From assembly GCA_945866215.1 (NCBI GenBank), contig CAMBGQ010000005.1, positions 1-64,000 on the forward strand: a DNA stretch of 64,000 bases, written 5' to 3'. The notes beneath the pieces are model-generated. The model saw only the letters and a list, made by a program, of their open reading frames with translations, ran no database searches and was not told the origin of the DNA. Position 1 is the first letter of the stretch; each line of letters begins with the position of its first letter. Origin of the DNA: Opitutus sp. GAS368 (GTDB taxonomy: Bacteria > Verrucomicrobiota > Verrucomicrobiia > Opitutales > UBA953). This document shows, piece by piece, positions 28,792-37,649 of this stretch. A program made the position numbers and the translations under genes.

Positions 28792-28802
28792 ACCTTTCCC
28801 CC

Positions 28803-30728
28803 ATGCGTCACATTTTCCTCAGTTGTCTCGGTTGGTGCGCGTTGACCGTGCTCGGCTTCGCCCAGGCGCCACCCCCGGCATCCGCCCAGGGAGGCACGGC
28901 CGGCGATTACAAGAGCTCGACCGCCGAAGGCGGCGCCGACCGTGTCTTCAACGTCAACAGCGACTCCGTGGACATGGAGAATGGCACGATGCAGTGGAAG
29001 GGCACGACGATGAACCTTGGTAACTCGCGCGCTGTCCGCGCCCGCTTCGAACGCTACCTGGCCGCGCCGACCGACAGCGGCGACATGAAGCGCTACGTGG
29101 CCGTTCTGGATCAAATCCAGTTCCTGCTTTCGGCCCAGTCCATCAACCAGGAAAACTATTATCGTAATCAGCAGGAGGCCTTCAATTTGCTCTTCAAGGC
29201 CGCGGAATTCGACATCGACGCCAACAACTCGCTGACCATCGCCTCGCAGGTGCAGAAGGTTTGGGTGATGAAGCAGGAGTTTAAGCAGATTGAGGTCACC
29301 AAGGCGCAGTTGGAGACCCTGCGCAAGGTGCAGGAAGGCATTATCATCAACCGCGCGGACGTGATCGAGGAAGCCAATGCGGCGAATGAGCAGGCGCCGA
29401 AGGGAGCAACAAAGTTAGGTAAGGCCTCCACCGGCGCCACCGAACTCGGCTACAAGGTGAAGGATGAAGCCCGGACGCAGGCGCAGATCTTAGCCAAGGA
29501 TGCGGAGCTGCTCGCGCTCGGACTCAAAGCGAAGATCGAGTTCCAGTCCCAGATGGTCTCCTTCCTGATGGCTCGCCGCTATCGCCATTCCCTGATCACG
29601 AGTTCTTTCTACCGCGTGCTCTTCAAGGGCGGCAGCCAGAATATCGTCGTCGGCGCTAAAGAAGTGAAGGAGTTCTTCCCGATCTCCGACTTCGTCCCGA
29701 CGCTCGAGTCCTTCGACATGCTCTCCCGCGAGGCGATCAAGGATGTCTCGAAGGGGATGCAGACGGTCGACGATCTGGTGAAGCAGGGCGAGCTCTATGC
29801 CGCGTTCGAGCGCCTGCAGGAGACTTATTTCCTCGGTGAGTTCGAACCCGTCGTGATGGCCTACCCGCAGGAGAAGAAACGCGAGATGCTCGCCCTCTGG
29901 CGGGACCTCCGCGAGCTCCAGCGTCTCGGCGACGAGCGCGACCTCGGTAATGTCGAAGGCTACGTGAACAAGATCCGTGGCCGTGCCCGCGACTTTCCCG
30001 GAGCCCCAATCCTCTCGAAGGTCAGCAACGCGATGAACGCCTCGAACATGTCGTTGCTCTCCGCCAAGGGCGCCGTGCTTTCCGGTGATAACGCCAAGGC
30101 CGAGGCCGCCCTCGAGCGCGCGGCCAAGATCTGGCCCCAGAATCCCGGCGTGAAGGATTTTGCGACTCAGGTCGTGAGCCGCCAGGATACGCTCGCCCAG
30201 AAGATCCCCGAGTTCGACCGCCTACTGGCCGAGTCGAAGTGGCGCGATATCTTCAACAAGAAGCTCGAATACGCTTTGGCGCTTGCGCAGGACAAGGAGC
30301 GTTCCGAGAAGCTCCGCAAGGTCGTGAACCGCGTCGGCGAGCTCGACGCCAATATCCAGAAAGCCTCCGTGCTGGCCACGCAGAATAATCCTTACCTCGC
30401 CTGGGACGTGATCGTCGAGGTCTACAAGACCGAGTCCGACGACCTGGTCCTGGCCAAGACCCGTTCCGACATCGCCCCGCTCGTAGCCAATTACGCGCAG
30501 CTGATCGGTCAGGCGGAGAAGCTGGAGAGGGACGGCGCCGAGGCCGCTGCGCTCACGGCCTGGCTGGCCGCGCAGGACCTGAATCCGGCCTCGCTCACCT
30601 GCGACGCCTCGGTCAAACGCCTGGCCAAGTCGGTCGCCGAAAGTGCTGTGATTCGCGCGACGGGCGCCGTGCCCGCCCCGCCTGCGGCCGCCGACGCCGA
30701 GGAAGTGCCGGTCCCGCCGAGCAAGTAA
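28803..30728 (+). CDS. Large exported helical protein of unknown function
   Basis: The ATG at 28803 gives 641 aa with a Sec signal peptide (MRHIFLSCLGWCALTVLGFA); the ORF-track start overlaps the preceding gene. After a short beta region (FNVNSDSVDMENGTMQWKG), which looks like the start of an OstA/LptA-type repeat, almost the whole protein is alpha-helical and charged. The middle may contain TPR-like or coiled-coil repeats (ALERAAKIWPQNPGVKDF is TPR-like), and the C-terminus is Ala/Pro-rich. It is probably periplasmic. It ends three bases before the convergent WalJ-type gene. Family unknown; similar proteins appear Verrucomicrobiota-restricted to my knowledge, but I cannot confirm this without a search. 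Confidence 0.6.
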   Translation: MRHIFLSCLGWCALTVLGFAQAPPPASAQGGTAGDYKSSTAEGGADRVFNVNSDSVDMENGTMQWKGTTMNLGNSRAVRARFERYLAAPTDSGDMKRYVAVLDQIQFLLSAQSINQENYYRNQQEAFNLLFKAAEFDIDANNSLTIASQVQKVWVMKQEFKQIEVTKAQLETLRKVQEGIIINRADVIEEANAANEQAPKGATKLGKASTGATELGYKVKDEARTQAQILAKDAELLALGLKAKIEFQSQMVSFLMARRYRHSLITSSFYRVLFKGGSQNIVVGAKEVKEFFPISDFVPTLESFDMLSREAIKDVSKGMQTVDDLVKQGELYAAFERLQETYFLGEFEPVVMAYPQEKKREMLALWRDLRELQRLGDERDLGNVEGYVNKIRGRARDFPGAPILSKVSNAMNASNMSLLSAKGAVLSGDNAKAEAALERAAKIWPQNPGVKDFATQVVSRQDTLAQKIPEFDRLLAESKWRDIFNKKLEYALALAQDKERSEKLRKVVNRVGELDANIQKASVLATQNNPYLAWDVIVEVYKTESDDLVLAKTRSDIAPLVANYAQLIGQAEKLERDGAEAAALTAWLAAQDLNPASLTCDASVKRLAKSVAESAVIRATGAVPAPPAAADAEEVPVPPSK

Positions 30729-30731
30729 GCC

Positions 30732-31526
30732 TTACCAGAGGCTGACCGGATTGTCTTCGAGGGGATCGACCACCGTGATGCGGAGGTCGGTCTTCCGTTC
30801 GCGGACCTCGTTCATCAAGGCGTCGACGATGATGGTGCGGTTGCACTCCTTGCTGAGGTGGCCGAGGTAGAGCTGCGTCGCCTGCCAATCACGGAGCCCG
30901 AGCAGGAGTTCCTTGGTTTGCACGTTGGAGAGATGGCCGAAGTTACCGCGGATACGTTGCTTGAGCGACGTCGGCCGCTTGGACAGGTCCAGCATCTCGT
31001 CGTCATAGTTCGCCTCCAGCACGAGGATATCGGCGAGCGCGACGTGGTGCTTCACGACCGCCGTGGCGTGCCCGAGGTCGGTCAGCCAGGTCAGGCGTTT
31101 GGCGGGCCGGGCGTCCTCGGCGGGGAGGTCGAAGGCGAACCCGACCGGGTCGGCGGCGTCGTGTGGAATCGGGATTGCGGTGACCTGTAGCCCCTTGAAC
31201 TCGAAGGTCGTACCGGTCTCGAACAGCTGCCAGTCGGGCTGCGACTTCAGGGTATCCTTGATTCGCCGGGCCGTCTCGCGGTTGGCGAAGACCTTGAGCA
31301 GGGGATTCTGACGCAGCAGGGCGGGCAGGCCGACGCAATGGTCCGCGTGCTCGTGGGTCAGGAAGACCGCATCAAGGGCGCGCGCTTCGAGGCCGAGCTT
31401 CTGGAGCGAGGCTTCGAGCCGGGGTCCTTGGAAACCCGCGTCAAGCATCACGCGCACACCGCCCGCCTCGAGCAAGGAGCAGTTGCCGGAACTGCTGGTG
31501 CCAAGGATGTGGAAGGCGAAGGCCAT
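30732..31526 (-). CDS. WalJ/YycJ-type metallo-beta-lactamase-fold hydrolase
   Basis: 264 aa. It opens with FHILGTSSSGNCSLLEAG, the hallmark of YycJ/WalJ-type MBL-fold proteins. The metal-binding motif THEHADHCVGLPAL lies near residue 58, and a second metal region is TDLGHATAVVKHHVALADILVLEANYD near residue 155, quoted in part. Characterised relatives are 5'-3' exonuclease-like hydrolases involved in mismatch repair or in cell-wall two-component regulation. Which of these applies here is not determinable. No walK/walR genes are adjacent. Good family confidence, moderate function confidence. Confidence 0.87.
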   Translation of the reverse strand: MAFAFHILGTSSSGNCSLLEAGGVRVMLDAGFQGPRLEASLQKLGLEARALDAVFLTHEHADHCVGLPALLRQNPLLKVFANRETARRIKDTLKSQPDWQLFETGTTFEFKGLQVTAIPIPHDAADPVGFAFDLPAEDARPAKRLTWLTDLGHATAVVKHHVALADILVLEANYDDEMLDLSKRPTSLKQRIRGNFGHLSNVQTKELLLGLRDWQATQLYLGHLSKECNRTIIVDALMNEVRERKTDLRITVVDPLEDNPVSLW

Positions 31527-31629
31527 GCGTCAGGCGATGCAACCTCGTCACGGGGCCGCCTTCAAGCCGCCATTCGCCCTTTTCCGCTTGAGGGCGAGGG
31601 GGACCGGAGGGATGGTAGGTCATCCCGCC

Positions 31630-32925
31630 ATGCCCTCCCTTCCTCGTGTCATCAGCATCATCATGGGGGGCGGTCGTGGCTCTCGTCTCTATCCCTTGAC
31701 CAAGGATCGCTGCAAGCCGGCCGTCCCGCTGGCCAGCAACTACCGCCTGGTCGACATCCCGATCAGCAATTGCCTGAACTCCGGTTTCAACCAGATCTTC
31801 GTTCTGACGCAGTTCAACACCGCCTCGCTGCATAAGCATATCCAGCAGACGTATAAGTTTGACGGTTTCGGCCGCGGCTTTGTCGACATCCTCGCCGCCG
31901 AGCAAACGGGCGACAAGGAAGCTTGGTATCAAGGTACGGCCGATGCGGTCCGCCAGAACCTCCATCACTACAACCTCAAGGACGAGGACTTGGTGCTCAT
32001 CCTTTCCGGTGACCAGCTTTACCGTCTCGATTTCGACGAGCTCGCCCGCCAGCACATTGAGAACGCCGCCGACGTCACCATCGCCGCCAAGGCCATGCCC
32101 TCCGACCAGGTCAGCGCCCTCGGCGTGATGCGCGTCAACGCCGACCTGCGCATCGTGGAGTTTGTCGAGAAGCCGAAAGATCCGGCGGTCATCTCCTCCC
32201 TCGTCCTCGGCGGTAACGCTCGCACCCGCCTGTCCGACAAGTCCGCTACGCCTTACTGCCTGGCCTCGATGGGGATCTACCTTTTCTCTGGCAAGGTCAT
32301 GCGCGAGGCTCTGGCTGACCCCGACCAGACCGATTTCGGCAAAGAAGTCATCCCTGGCCTGCTCGCCTCGAAGCGCATGATGGCCTACGTCTTCGACGGC
32401 TACTGGGAAGATATCGGTACCGTTGGGTCCTTCTGGGAGTGCAACCTGACCCTCACCGACCCGGTGCCGCCGTTCGATTTCTTCGATGGCCAGAACCCGG
32501 TCTATACCCATGCCCGCTACCTGCCTCCGGCCAAGCTGAACAGCGCCCGCGTGCAGCGCGTTCTGATGGCCGACGGCGCGATTGTCGATGACTCTGAGCT
32601 CCACCGCTGCGTGGTCGGAGTGCGTTCCGTCATCCGTGGCGGCTCCCGGCTCGAGAACGTCGTCATGATGGGCGCCGACGCCTTTGAACGCCCGCACGAC
32701 CTCGCCCGGAACCACGCGCTCGGCCGCCCCGATATCGGCGTCGGCCCGAACTGCCTTATCCGTAACGCCATCATCGATAAGAACGCGCGCATCGGCGCCG
32801 GCTGTCGTCTCGCCCCCACTGGCCTGCCGGAAAAGTGGGAGACCGAAGCCCTGTTCGTCCGTGACGGCGTGATTGTCGTCAAGAAGGGCGCGATTGTGCC
32901 TCCGGGCACTATCGTCGGGGAATGA
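31630..32925 (+). CDS. glgC: Glucose-1-phosphate adenylyltransferase
   Basis: 431 aa from the ATG at 31630; the ORF-track start lies inside the divergent neighbour. The nucleotidyltransferase motif IIMGGGRGSRLYPLTKDR is at the N-terminus, with KPAVPLASNYRLVDIPISN following. LILSGDQLYRLDF and DGYWEDIGTVGSFWECN are diagnostic of ADP-glucose pyrophosphorylase. The C-terminal beta-helix region (ARYLPPAKLNSARVQRVLMADG) is present. It makes ADP-glucose for glycogen. The downstream membrane-protein gene overlaps its stop (ATGA), so they are translationally coupled. No glgA or glgB is in the window. Confidence 0.95.
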   Translation: MPSLPRVISIIMGGGRGSRLYPLTKDRCKPAVPLASNYRLVDIPISNCLNSGFNQIFVLTQFNTASLHKHIQQTYKFDGFGRGFVDILAAEQTGDKEAWYQGTADAVRQNLHHYNLKDEDLVLILSGDQLYRLDFDELARQHIENAADVTIAAKAMPSDQVSALGVMRVNADLRIVEFVEKPKDPAVISSLVLGGNARTRLSDKSATPYCLASMGIYLFSGKVMREALADPDQTDFGKEVIPGLLASKRMMAYVFDGYWEDIGTVGSFWECNLTLTDPVPPFDFFDGQNPVYTHARYLPPAKLNSARVQRVLMADGAIVDDSELHRCVVGVRSVIRGGSRLENVVMMGADAFERPHDLARNHALGRPDIGVGPNCLIRNAIIDKNARIGAGCRLAPTGLPEKWETEALFVRDGVIVVKKGAIVPPGTIVGE

Positions 32926-33983
32926 AGACCTACGCCCGGACTTACTGGTTCACTTGGGCCTTTCTGGTGGTCGCCGCCGCCCTCACCGGCGTGGCGTCAC
33001 TGAAGGACGCTTTCTTCGGCGGGCTTTTCGCGGCCTTGCTTTCGGCCTTACTCACCAAGGCGTATGAGCGAAGCGGGCCCCGTTATGCCGCGTTGATCGG
33101 CGCCGCCGCGGGCTCGCTGTGGGTCGTCGCGATGTTCTTTCGCATCCGTTGGTTCGGCGAACCCGAAAAAATCCAGCAGGCCGAGTGGACGCTCGGGACG
33201 GATATCTCGGTCCATGCGGCCGGTTTCGCCGGCGCGGCCTTGTTGACTGCCTTGCTGACCCGGCACGCCTTTCCGAAGGCGCTCGGCGGCGGCTTGCTAC
33301 TGGCCGCCGCGATGACTGTCGTGCCCTACGGTGTCATCGCTTGGGTCGACCATCGCGTCGCTGGTCCGGTGGAGTTGGTCCTCCTCGTCTCTGCGGAGGT
33401 CGCGCCCGATGAAGGACCGGTCCGTCGCGTGGGCGCGGTGCAGGCCGTCCTCACGGCGGCGGAAATCGGTTTCCTAAAGGAGCATGCGCTCGTCGTGGAA
33501 GGTCCGGGCGGTCCTGAGGTCGTCGACGGAGAAGGGCGCCGCTACTGGCCACTGCTGCGGCGGCGGCTGGTCTATCCCGGCAACCCTGGCGGCCCCGTGC
33601 GCACGGTCTTGCTCCTCCTCCCGCCCGGCCTCCTCACGGACGAGACCTGGGAAATCCCTGTCCACCAAGACCCGCACGGTCTGGCCCTCGTCACGCTGGA
33701 TGCCCAGCAGTCCGCTCGGTTCGCCGGCGGACCTGCCAGCCAAGCGGTGAGGCTCGCGCTCTCCTTGGCGGTCAAGACCTCGGCCGGCGCTTCCGCTTAC
33801 CAGTCGCTGCGGGTCACGACGTTCCGCCAGTCGCCGGTCGGGAACATGTATGCCCCCATCCCGACGCTGGGCCTCTCCGCCGCTTTCCCCACGACGTTGG
33901 TCGATCCCGCGCCGTCGGCGAAGCCGGACGAAAAGATCCGCCCAAGCCGGCCGAGCTTCGGCGACGCCCCGCCGGCCAGATAA
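32922..33983 (+). CDS. Membrane protein of unknown function coupled to glgC
   Basis: 353 aa. The ATG overlaps the glgC stop codon (ATGA). The N-terminal 145 residues hold about four TM helices (FTWAFLVVAAALTGVAS, FAALLSALLTKAY, AALIGAAAGSLWVVAMFF, ALGGGLLLAAAMTVVPYGVIAW). The remaining 200 residues are soluble, with a VLLLLPPGLLTDETWEIPVHQ segment and a Pro-rich tail, and no recognised catalytic motif. The coupling suggests co-expression with glycogen synthesis, but function is unknown. The gene ends seven bases before the convergent ABC-exporter operon. Confidence 0.65.
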   Translation: MKTYARTYWFTWAFLVVAAALTGVASLKDAFFGGLFAALLSALLTKAYERSGPRYAALIGAAAGSLWVVAMFFRIRWFGEPEKIQQAEWTLGTDISVHAAGFAGAALLTALLTRHAFPKALGGGLLLAAAMTVVPYGVIAWVDHRVAGPVELVLLVSAEVAPDEGPVRRVGAVQAVLTAAEIGFLKEHALVVEGPGGPEVVDGEGRRYWPLLRRRLVYPGNPGGPVRTVLLLLPPGLLTDETWEIPVHQDPHGLALVTLDAQQSARFAGGPASQAVRLALSLAVKTSAGASAYQSLRVTTFRQSPVGNMYAPIPTLGLSAAFPTTLVDPAPSAKPDEKIRPSRPSFGDAPPAR

Positions 33984-33989
33984 GCGCTG

Positions 33990-35798
33990 TCAGGTCGTCG
34001 CGCTTAGGAAATCGCGATGCAGGCCAGCGTAAGCTCCTTGCAGGGCGAGCAGTTCCGCGTGCGTGCCGCGTTCGACGACACGTCCGTCCGCGAGGACGAT
34101 TACGCAATCCGCCCGCCGGATGGTGCTGAGGCGGTGGGCGACGACGAAACAGGTGCGGCCCTTCATCAGTTGGGCGAGCGCGACTTGCAGGCGGGCTTCG
34201 GTGAGGGTATCGACCGCGCTCGTGGCTTCATCGAGCACCAGGATGCGCGGATCGGCCATGAGCGCGCGGGCGAAGGCCACGAGCTGCTGCTGGCCCATCG
34301 AGAGCCCGCGGCCTTTTTCGGAGCAGGGCGTGTGGATGCCGGCCGGCAGGTCTTCGATCAGGTCGAGGCACCCCAGGTCGCGGAAGGTCTGGCGAATCTC
34401 CTCATCGGTCGCCTCCGGTCGGGCCGACTTCACGTTCTCGGCGATCGTACCGGCGAAGAGGAAGTTTTGCTGGAAGACGAAGCCCATCTGGCGGCGGAGC
34501 GTTTCCTGACGGAGGTCGGCGAGGTCGTGGCCATCGACGAGGACCTGGCCGGTGAGGGGCAGGTGGAACTTCGCCAGGAGGCCGACGAGGGTGGATTTCC
34601 CTGAGCCCGTGTGGCCGACGAGTGCGATGACTTGGCCGGGGCGGGCCACGAAGGAGATGCCGTGCAGGACCGGGCGGCCGGCCACGTAGGCGAAGCGGAC
34701 ATCGCGGAACTCGACCTCTCCCTTGAGCGGTGGGCAGGGAACGGCCGTGGGCCGGTCCGCCCAGGACGGCGCGGTGTCCAGCAGTCGGAAATAACGCTCC
34801 GCGCCGGCCATCGCGAGGGTCGCTTCGGAGAGCTGCGTGCCGATGATCGTGATCGGCGAGAAGAAAAGGTCGGCCAGGAAGAAGAACGTCACGAGGTCGC
34901 CAAGCCCCGTGCCCGTGCCGGAGAGTGCGGCCCAGCCGCCGACGCCAATCAGCGCGGCCATGAAACCCTGAGCGTTGAGTTCGAGCAGCGGCAGGTAGAG
35001 CGACGTCAGGCTCGCGGTCTTGACGACGTTGTTCGCCAGGCTCTGGACCAGGCGGGTGAAGATACCGGCGTTCGTGTCCTCCCGGGCGAAGCCCTGCGTC
35101 ACGCGAATACCTTGGACGGTCTCGGCGAGCGCCGAGGTCACCCGGGAGAAGGTCTCCTGCTGCACGCGTGAAGCGTGGAGGATCTTGTTGCGGAAGAACG
35201 CGTGGACAAGCAGGAGGCAGGGTACAATGGCCAGCAGCACCAGGAAGAGCTGCGGATTGGCCAGCAGCATGAGGGCGGCCGCGCAGCCCATCTGACCCAC
35301 GGAGACGAAGGTGATGAAGAAGTTATTCTGGATGCCGTTGCGCATCGCCTCGATGTCCGAGATCATGCGGCTGATCAGGCTCCCGTGGCGCCGGGCGTGG
35401 AAAAAGGAGAGCGGCTGCGTGAGCAAGTGGGCCATCAGCCGGTCGCGGAGGTCGCGGAGGACGCTTTCGCCAATCTGGTGGGCGAGGCGGATCCGCCAGT
35501 AGAGGGCGACGTCGGCGATCAGGAAGCAGGCTGTGAATAGCGCGAGGTCGCGGAGGGCCGCGGCGCCGTCGCCGGCGGCCACGGGCCCTCTGATGATGTG
35601 GCCGACGAGCCAGGCGAGGCCGGGCAGGGCCATCGCGCGGAAGACGCAGAGGCCGAGGAGCGCGTTGCGTTGGAACCGGTGAGGACTGGTGAAGGCGAGC
35701 AGACGGGCAATGGTCGACCAGCGCAGCGGGAGCCGGTCCGGTTCCTCCTCGTCGGGGCGGAGGCGGCGGACCGCGATTTCCAGTCGATCTTTGTTCAT
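33990..35798 (-). CDS. ABC exporter half, subunit B (intact catalytic glutamate)
   Basis: 602 aa. Residues 30-350 form an ABC exporter TMD with six helices, and the C-terminal NBD shows Walker A GHTGSGKST, Q-loop FVFQQNFLFAGTI, signature LSMGQ, Walker B ILVLDEATSAVD and H-loop VAHRLSTI. The signature has Met where LSGGQ has its first Gly. Its ATG overlaps the stop of the upstream subunit gene (ATGA), so both are made together and almost certainly pair as a heterodimer. The catalytic Glu is intact here, whereas the partner has Asp. The substrate is unknown; lipid, peptide or drug export are all possible. Confidence 0.9.
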   Translation of the reverse strand: MNKDRLEIAVRRLRPDEEEPDRLPLRWSTIARLLAFTSPHRFQRNALLGLCVFRAMALPGLAWLVGHIIRGPVAAGDGAAALRDLALFTACFLIADVALYWRIRLAHQIGESVLRDLRDRLMAHLLTQPLSFFHARRHGSLISRMISDIEAMRNGIQNNFFITFVSVGQMGCAAALMLLANPQLFLVLLAIVPCLLLVHAFFRNKILHASRVQQETFSRVTSALAETVQGIRVTQGFAREDTNAGIFTRLVQSLANNVVKTASLTSLYLPLLELNAQGFMAALIGVGGWAALSGTGTGLGDLVTFFFLADLFFSPITIIGTQLSEATLAMAGAERYFRLLDTAPSWADRPTAVPCPPLKGEVEFRDVRFAYVAGRPVLHGISFVARPGQVIALVGHTGSGKSTLVGLLAKFHLPLTGQVLVDGHDLADLRQETLRRQMGFVFQQNFLFAGTIAENVKSARPEATDEEIRQTFRDLGCLDLIEDLPAGIHTPCSEKGRGLSMGQQQLVAFARALMADPRILVLDEATSAVDTLTEARLQVALAQLMKGRTCFVVAHRLSTIRRADCVIVLADGRVVERGTHAELLALQGAYAGLHRDFLSATT

Positions 35799-37627
35799 GC
35801 GACGGCTTCCTCCGATTGGACGAGGATGGCGCGGCGGTAATGTCCATCCTGAGCCATCAGTTGGGCATGGGTCCCGGTCTGGACGAGCTTGCCGTGGTCG
35901 AGCACGAGGATCTGGTCGGCGCGGCGGAGGGTGCTTAGGCGGTGGGCGACGATGAAGGTCGTGCGCCCGACCATCGCCGCTTCCATCGCCTCCATGATCT
36001 CCTTCTCGGTCTCCGGATCGATGGCCGAGGTGGGGTCGTCGAGCAACAGCACCGTCGGTTCGAGCAGCAAGGCACGGGCGATGGCGATGCGTTGGCGCTG
36101 GCCACCGGAGAGGTTGACCCCGCCTTCGCCGAGGAAGGTCTCGTAGCCCTCGGCCAGCGCCATGATGAACGTATGGGCGCCGGCGATGCGGGCTGCCCGC
36201 TCGATGCGTTCTTGCGTGGCGTCGGGGTGGCCGAAGGCGATGTTGGCCGCGATGGTGTTCGAGAAGAGGAAGTTCTCCTGAAAGACGATGCCCACCTGGC
36301 GGCGGAGTTCGGGCAAGGGGAGGGTGCGGATGTCGTGGCCGTCGAGCGTCACGCGGCCGGAGCGCGGGTCATAAAAGCGGGGGATCAGCGACAGCAGGGC
36401 GGACTTGCCGGCGCCCGTCGCCCCGGCGATGGCGATGCGCTGGCCGGGTTCTGCGGCGAAGGAAAGCTGGCGCAGCACCGTGGCGTTTTCCTGGTATTCG
36501 AAGCTCACGTCCTCGAAGGCGACGCGCCCGAGGAACCGCCCCGGGGAGGTCGCGCCGGCCTCGGTCGCCACGCCTGGGTCGGTATCCAGAATTTCGAAGA
36601 TGCGCTTCGCCCCAGCCAGGGAGACCTGCGCGTTGTCGACGACGGCCGCAAGGGTCGTCACCTGCGCCGAGAACTGCTGCAGCAGGCCGGCGAAGACGAC
36701 GAGGCCAGTCCCGAGGGCGATTTCCTGCCGGGCGACCATCCAGCCGCCGTAGCCAATGAGGACGGCCATGGATAGGCGGTTCAGTCCGTCGATGACGGGC
36801 CAGAAGAGGGCGACCTCGCCGAAGACTTTGCGCTTCTGGAGGCGGATGGCCTCGCTCCAACCGGCGAAGCGGGCCTGCACCCGCGACTCCAGCGCGAAGC
36901 CTTTCACGACCTGGATGCCCTGCACGTTCTCGGAGAAGCCCAGCACCATGCCGTCCATCAGCTCGCGGTTCTCCTCGTAGGCCGGCCGTACCTTGCGCGA
37001 GAAGCGGATCGCGAACCAGATCTGGATAGGCAGGACCGAGAGGCAGGCGAGCGTCAGCCGCCAATCGGCGCTCAGCATGTAGGCCGCGCAGGCGGCGAGC
37101 GTGATCGCGATGATTGCCAGCTGAAGGATGACGCCTTCGATGAAGAGCCGGATTGCGTGGGCGTCGGAGGTGACTCGGTTGATGATTGAGCCGCTCGCGT
37201 TGGAGTCGAAGAAGCGGAAACTTAGCTGTTGGAGCTTGGCGAAGACTTGGGAGCGGAGGTTGACGACGATGCGGCCATGCAGGAAGCGGACGGAGACGAG
37301 GCCGAAGACGAAAGCGATGAGCGCGCGTAAGATGGCGGCGCCGAGGATGCCCAGGCCGAGCCAGACCAGCACGGCCTTGTCCGTCGCTCCATCCGGGACG
37401 AAGAAGGGGAGGGCCGGAGCGGGGACGGTCCGGTCGGCGCAGTGGCGGACGAAGTCGATACCCACGCCGGCCAGCACGATGGCGGCGACGGTCAGGAACA
37501 CCACCGCCAGCTGGAGGCCGAGGAGTTGGAGGCAATCCGCGCGATACGACCAGGTGATGCGCAGCAGCCGCCGCAGCGTGGCCTCGCGGGGGTCGGCGGT
37601 CGGCGGGGCGGAGTCGGCGGCGGGCAT
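35795..37627 (-). CDS. ABC exporter half, subunit A (degenerate Walker B)
   Basis: 610 aa. Six TM helices (about 30-330) and an NBD with Walker A GATGAGKSA, Q-loop IVFQENFLFSNTI, intact signature LSGGQ, Walker B VLLLDDPTSAID and H-loop VAHRLSTL. The residue after the Walker B Asp is Asp rather than the catalytic Glu. So the site built from this Walker B and the partner's LSMGQ signature is degenerate, while the other is complete: the arrangement of heterodimeric exporters such as TM287/288 and BmrCD. It is the first gene of the two-gene operon and overlaps the next by four bases. Confidence 0.9.
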   Translation of the reverse strand: MPAADSAPPTADPREATLRRLLRITWSYRADCLQLLGLQLAVVFLTVAAIVLAGVGIDFVRHCADRTVPAPALPFFVPDGATDKAVLVWLGLGILGAAILRALIAFVFGLVSVRFLHGRIVVNLRSQVFAKLQQLSFRFFDSNASGSIINRVTSDAHAIRLFIEGVILQLAIIAITLAACAAYMLSADWRLTLACLSVLPIQIWFAIRFSRKVRPAYEENRELMDGMVLGFSENVQGIQVVKGFALESRVQARFAGWSEAIRLQKRKVFGEVALFWPVIDGLNRLSMAVLIGYGGWMVARQEIALGTGLVVFAGLLQQFSAQVTTLAAVVDNAQVSLAGAKRIFEILDTDPGVATEAGATSPGRFLGRVAFEDVSFEYQENATVLRQLSFAAEPGQRIAIAGATGAGKSALLSLIPRFYDPRSGRVTLDGHDIRTLPLPELRRQVGIVFQENFLFSNTIAANIAFGHPDATQERIERAARIAGAHTFIMALAEGYETFLGEGGVNLSGGQRQRIAIARALLLEPTVLLLDDPTSAIDPETEKEIMEAMEAAMVGRTTFIVAHRLSTLRRADQILVLDHGKLVQTGTHAQLMAQDGHYRRAILVQSEEAVA

Positions 37628-37649
37628 GCGCGTCAGGGCGCAGGCGGTC

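Noticed and set aside
31441-32715. A 424-codon minus-strand ORF opposite glgC
   Set aside because: glgC has every family motif in the + frame; the ORF is an antisense artefact.
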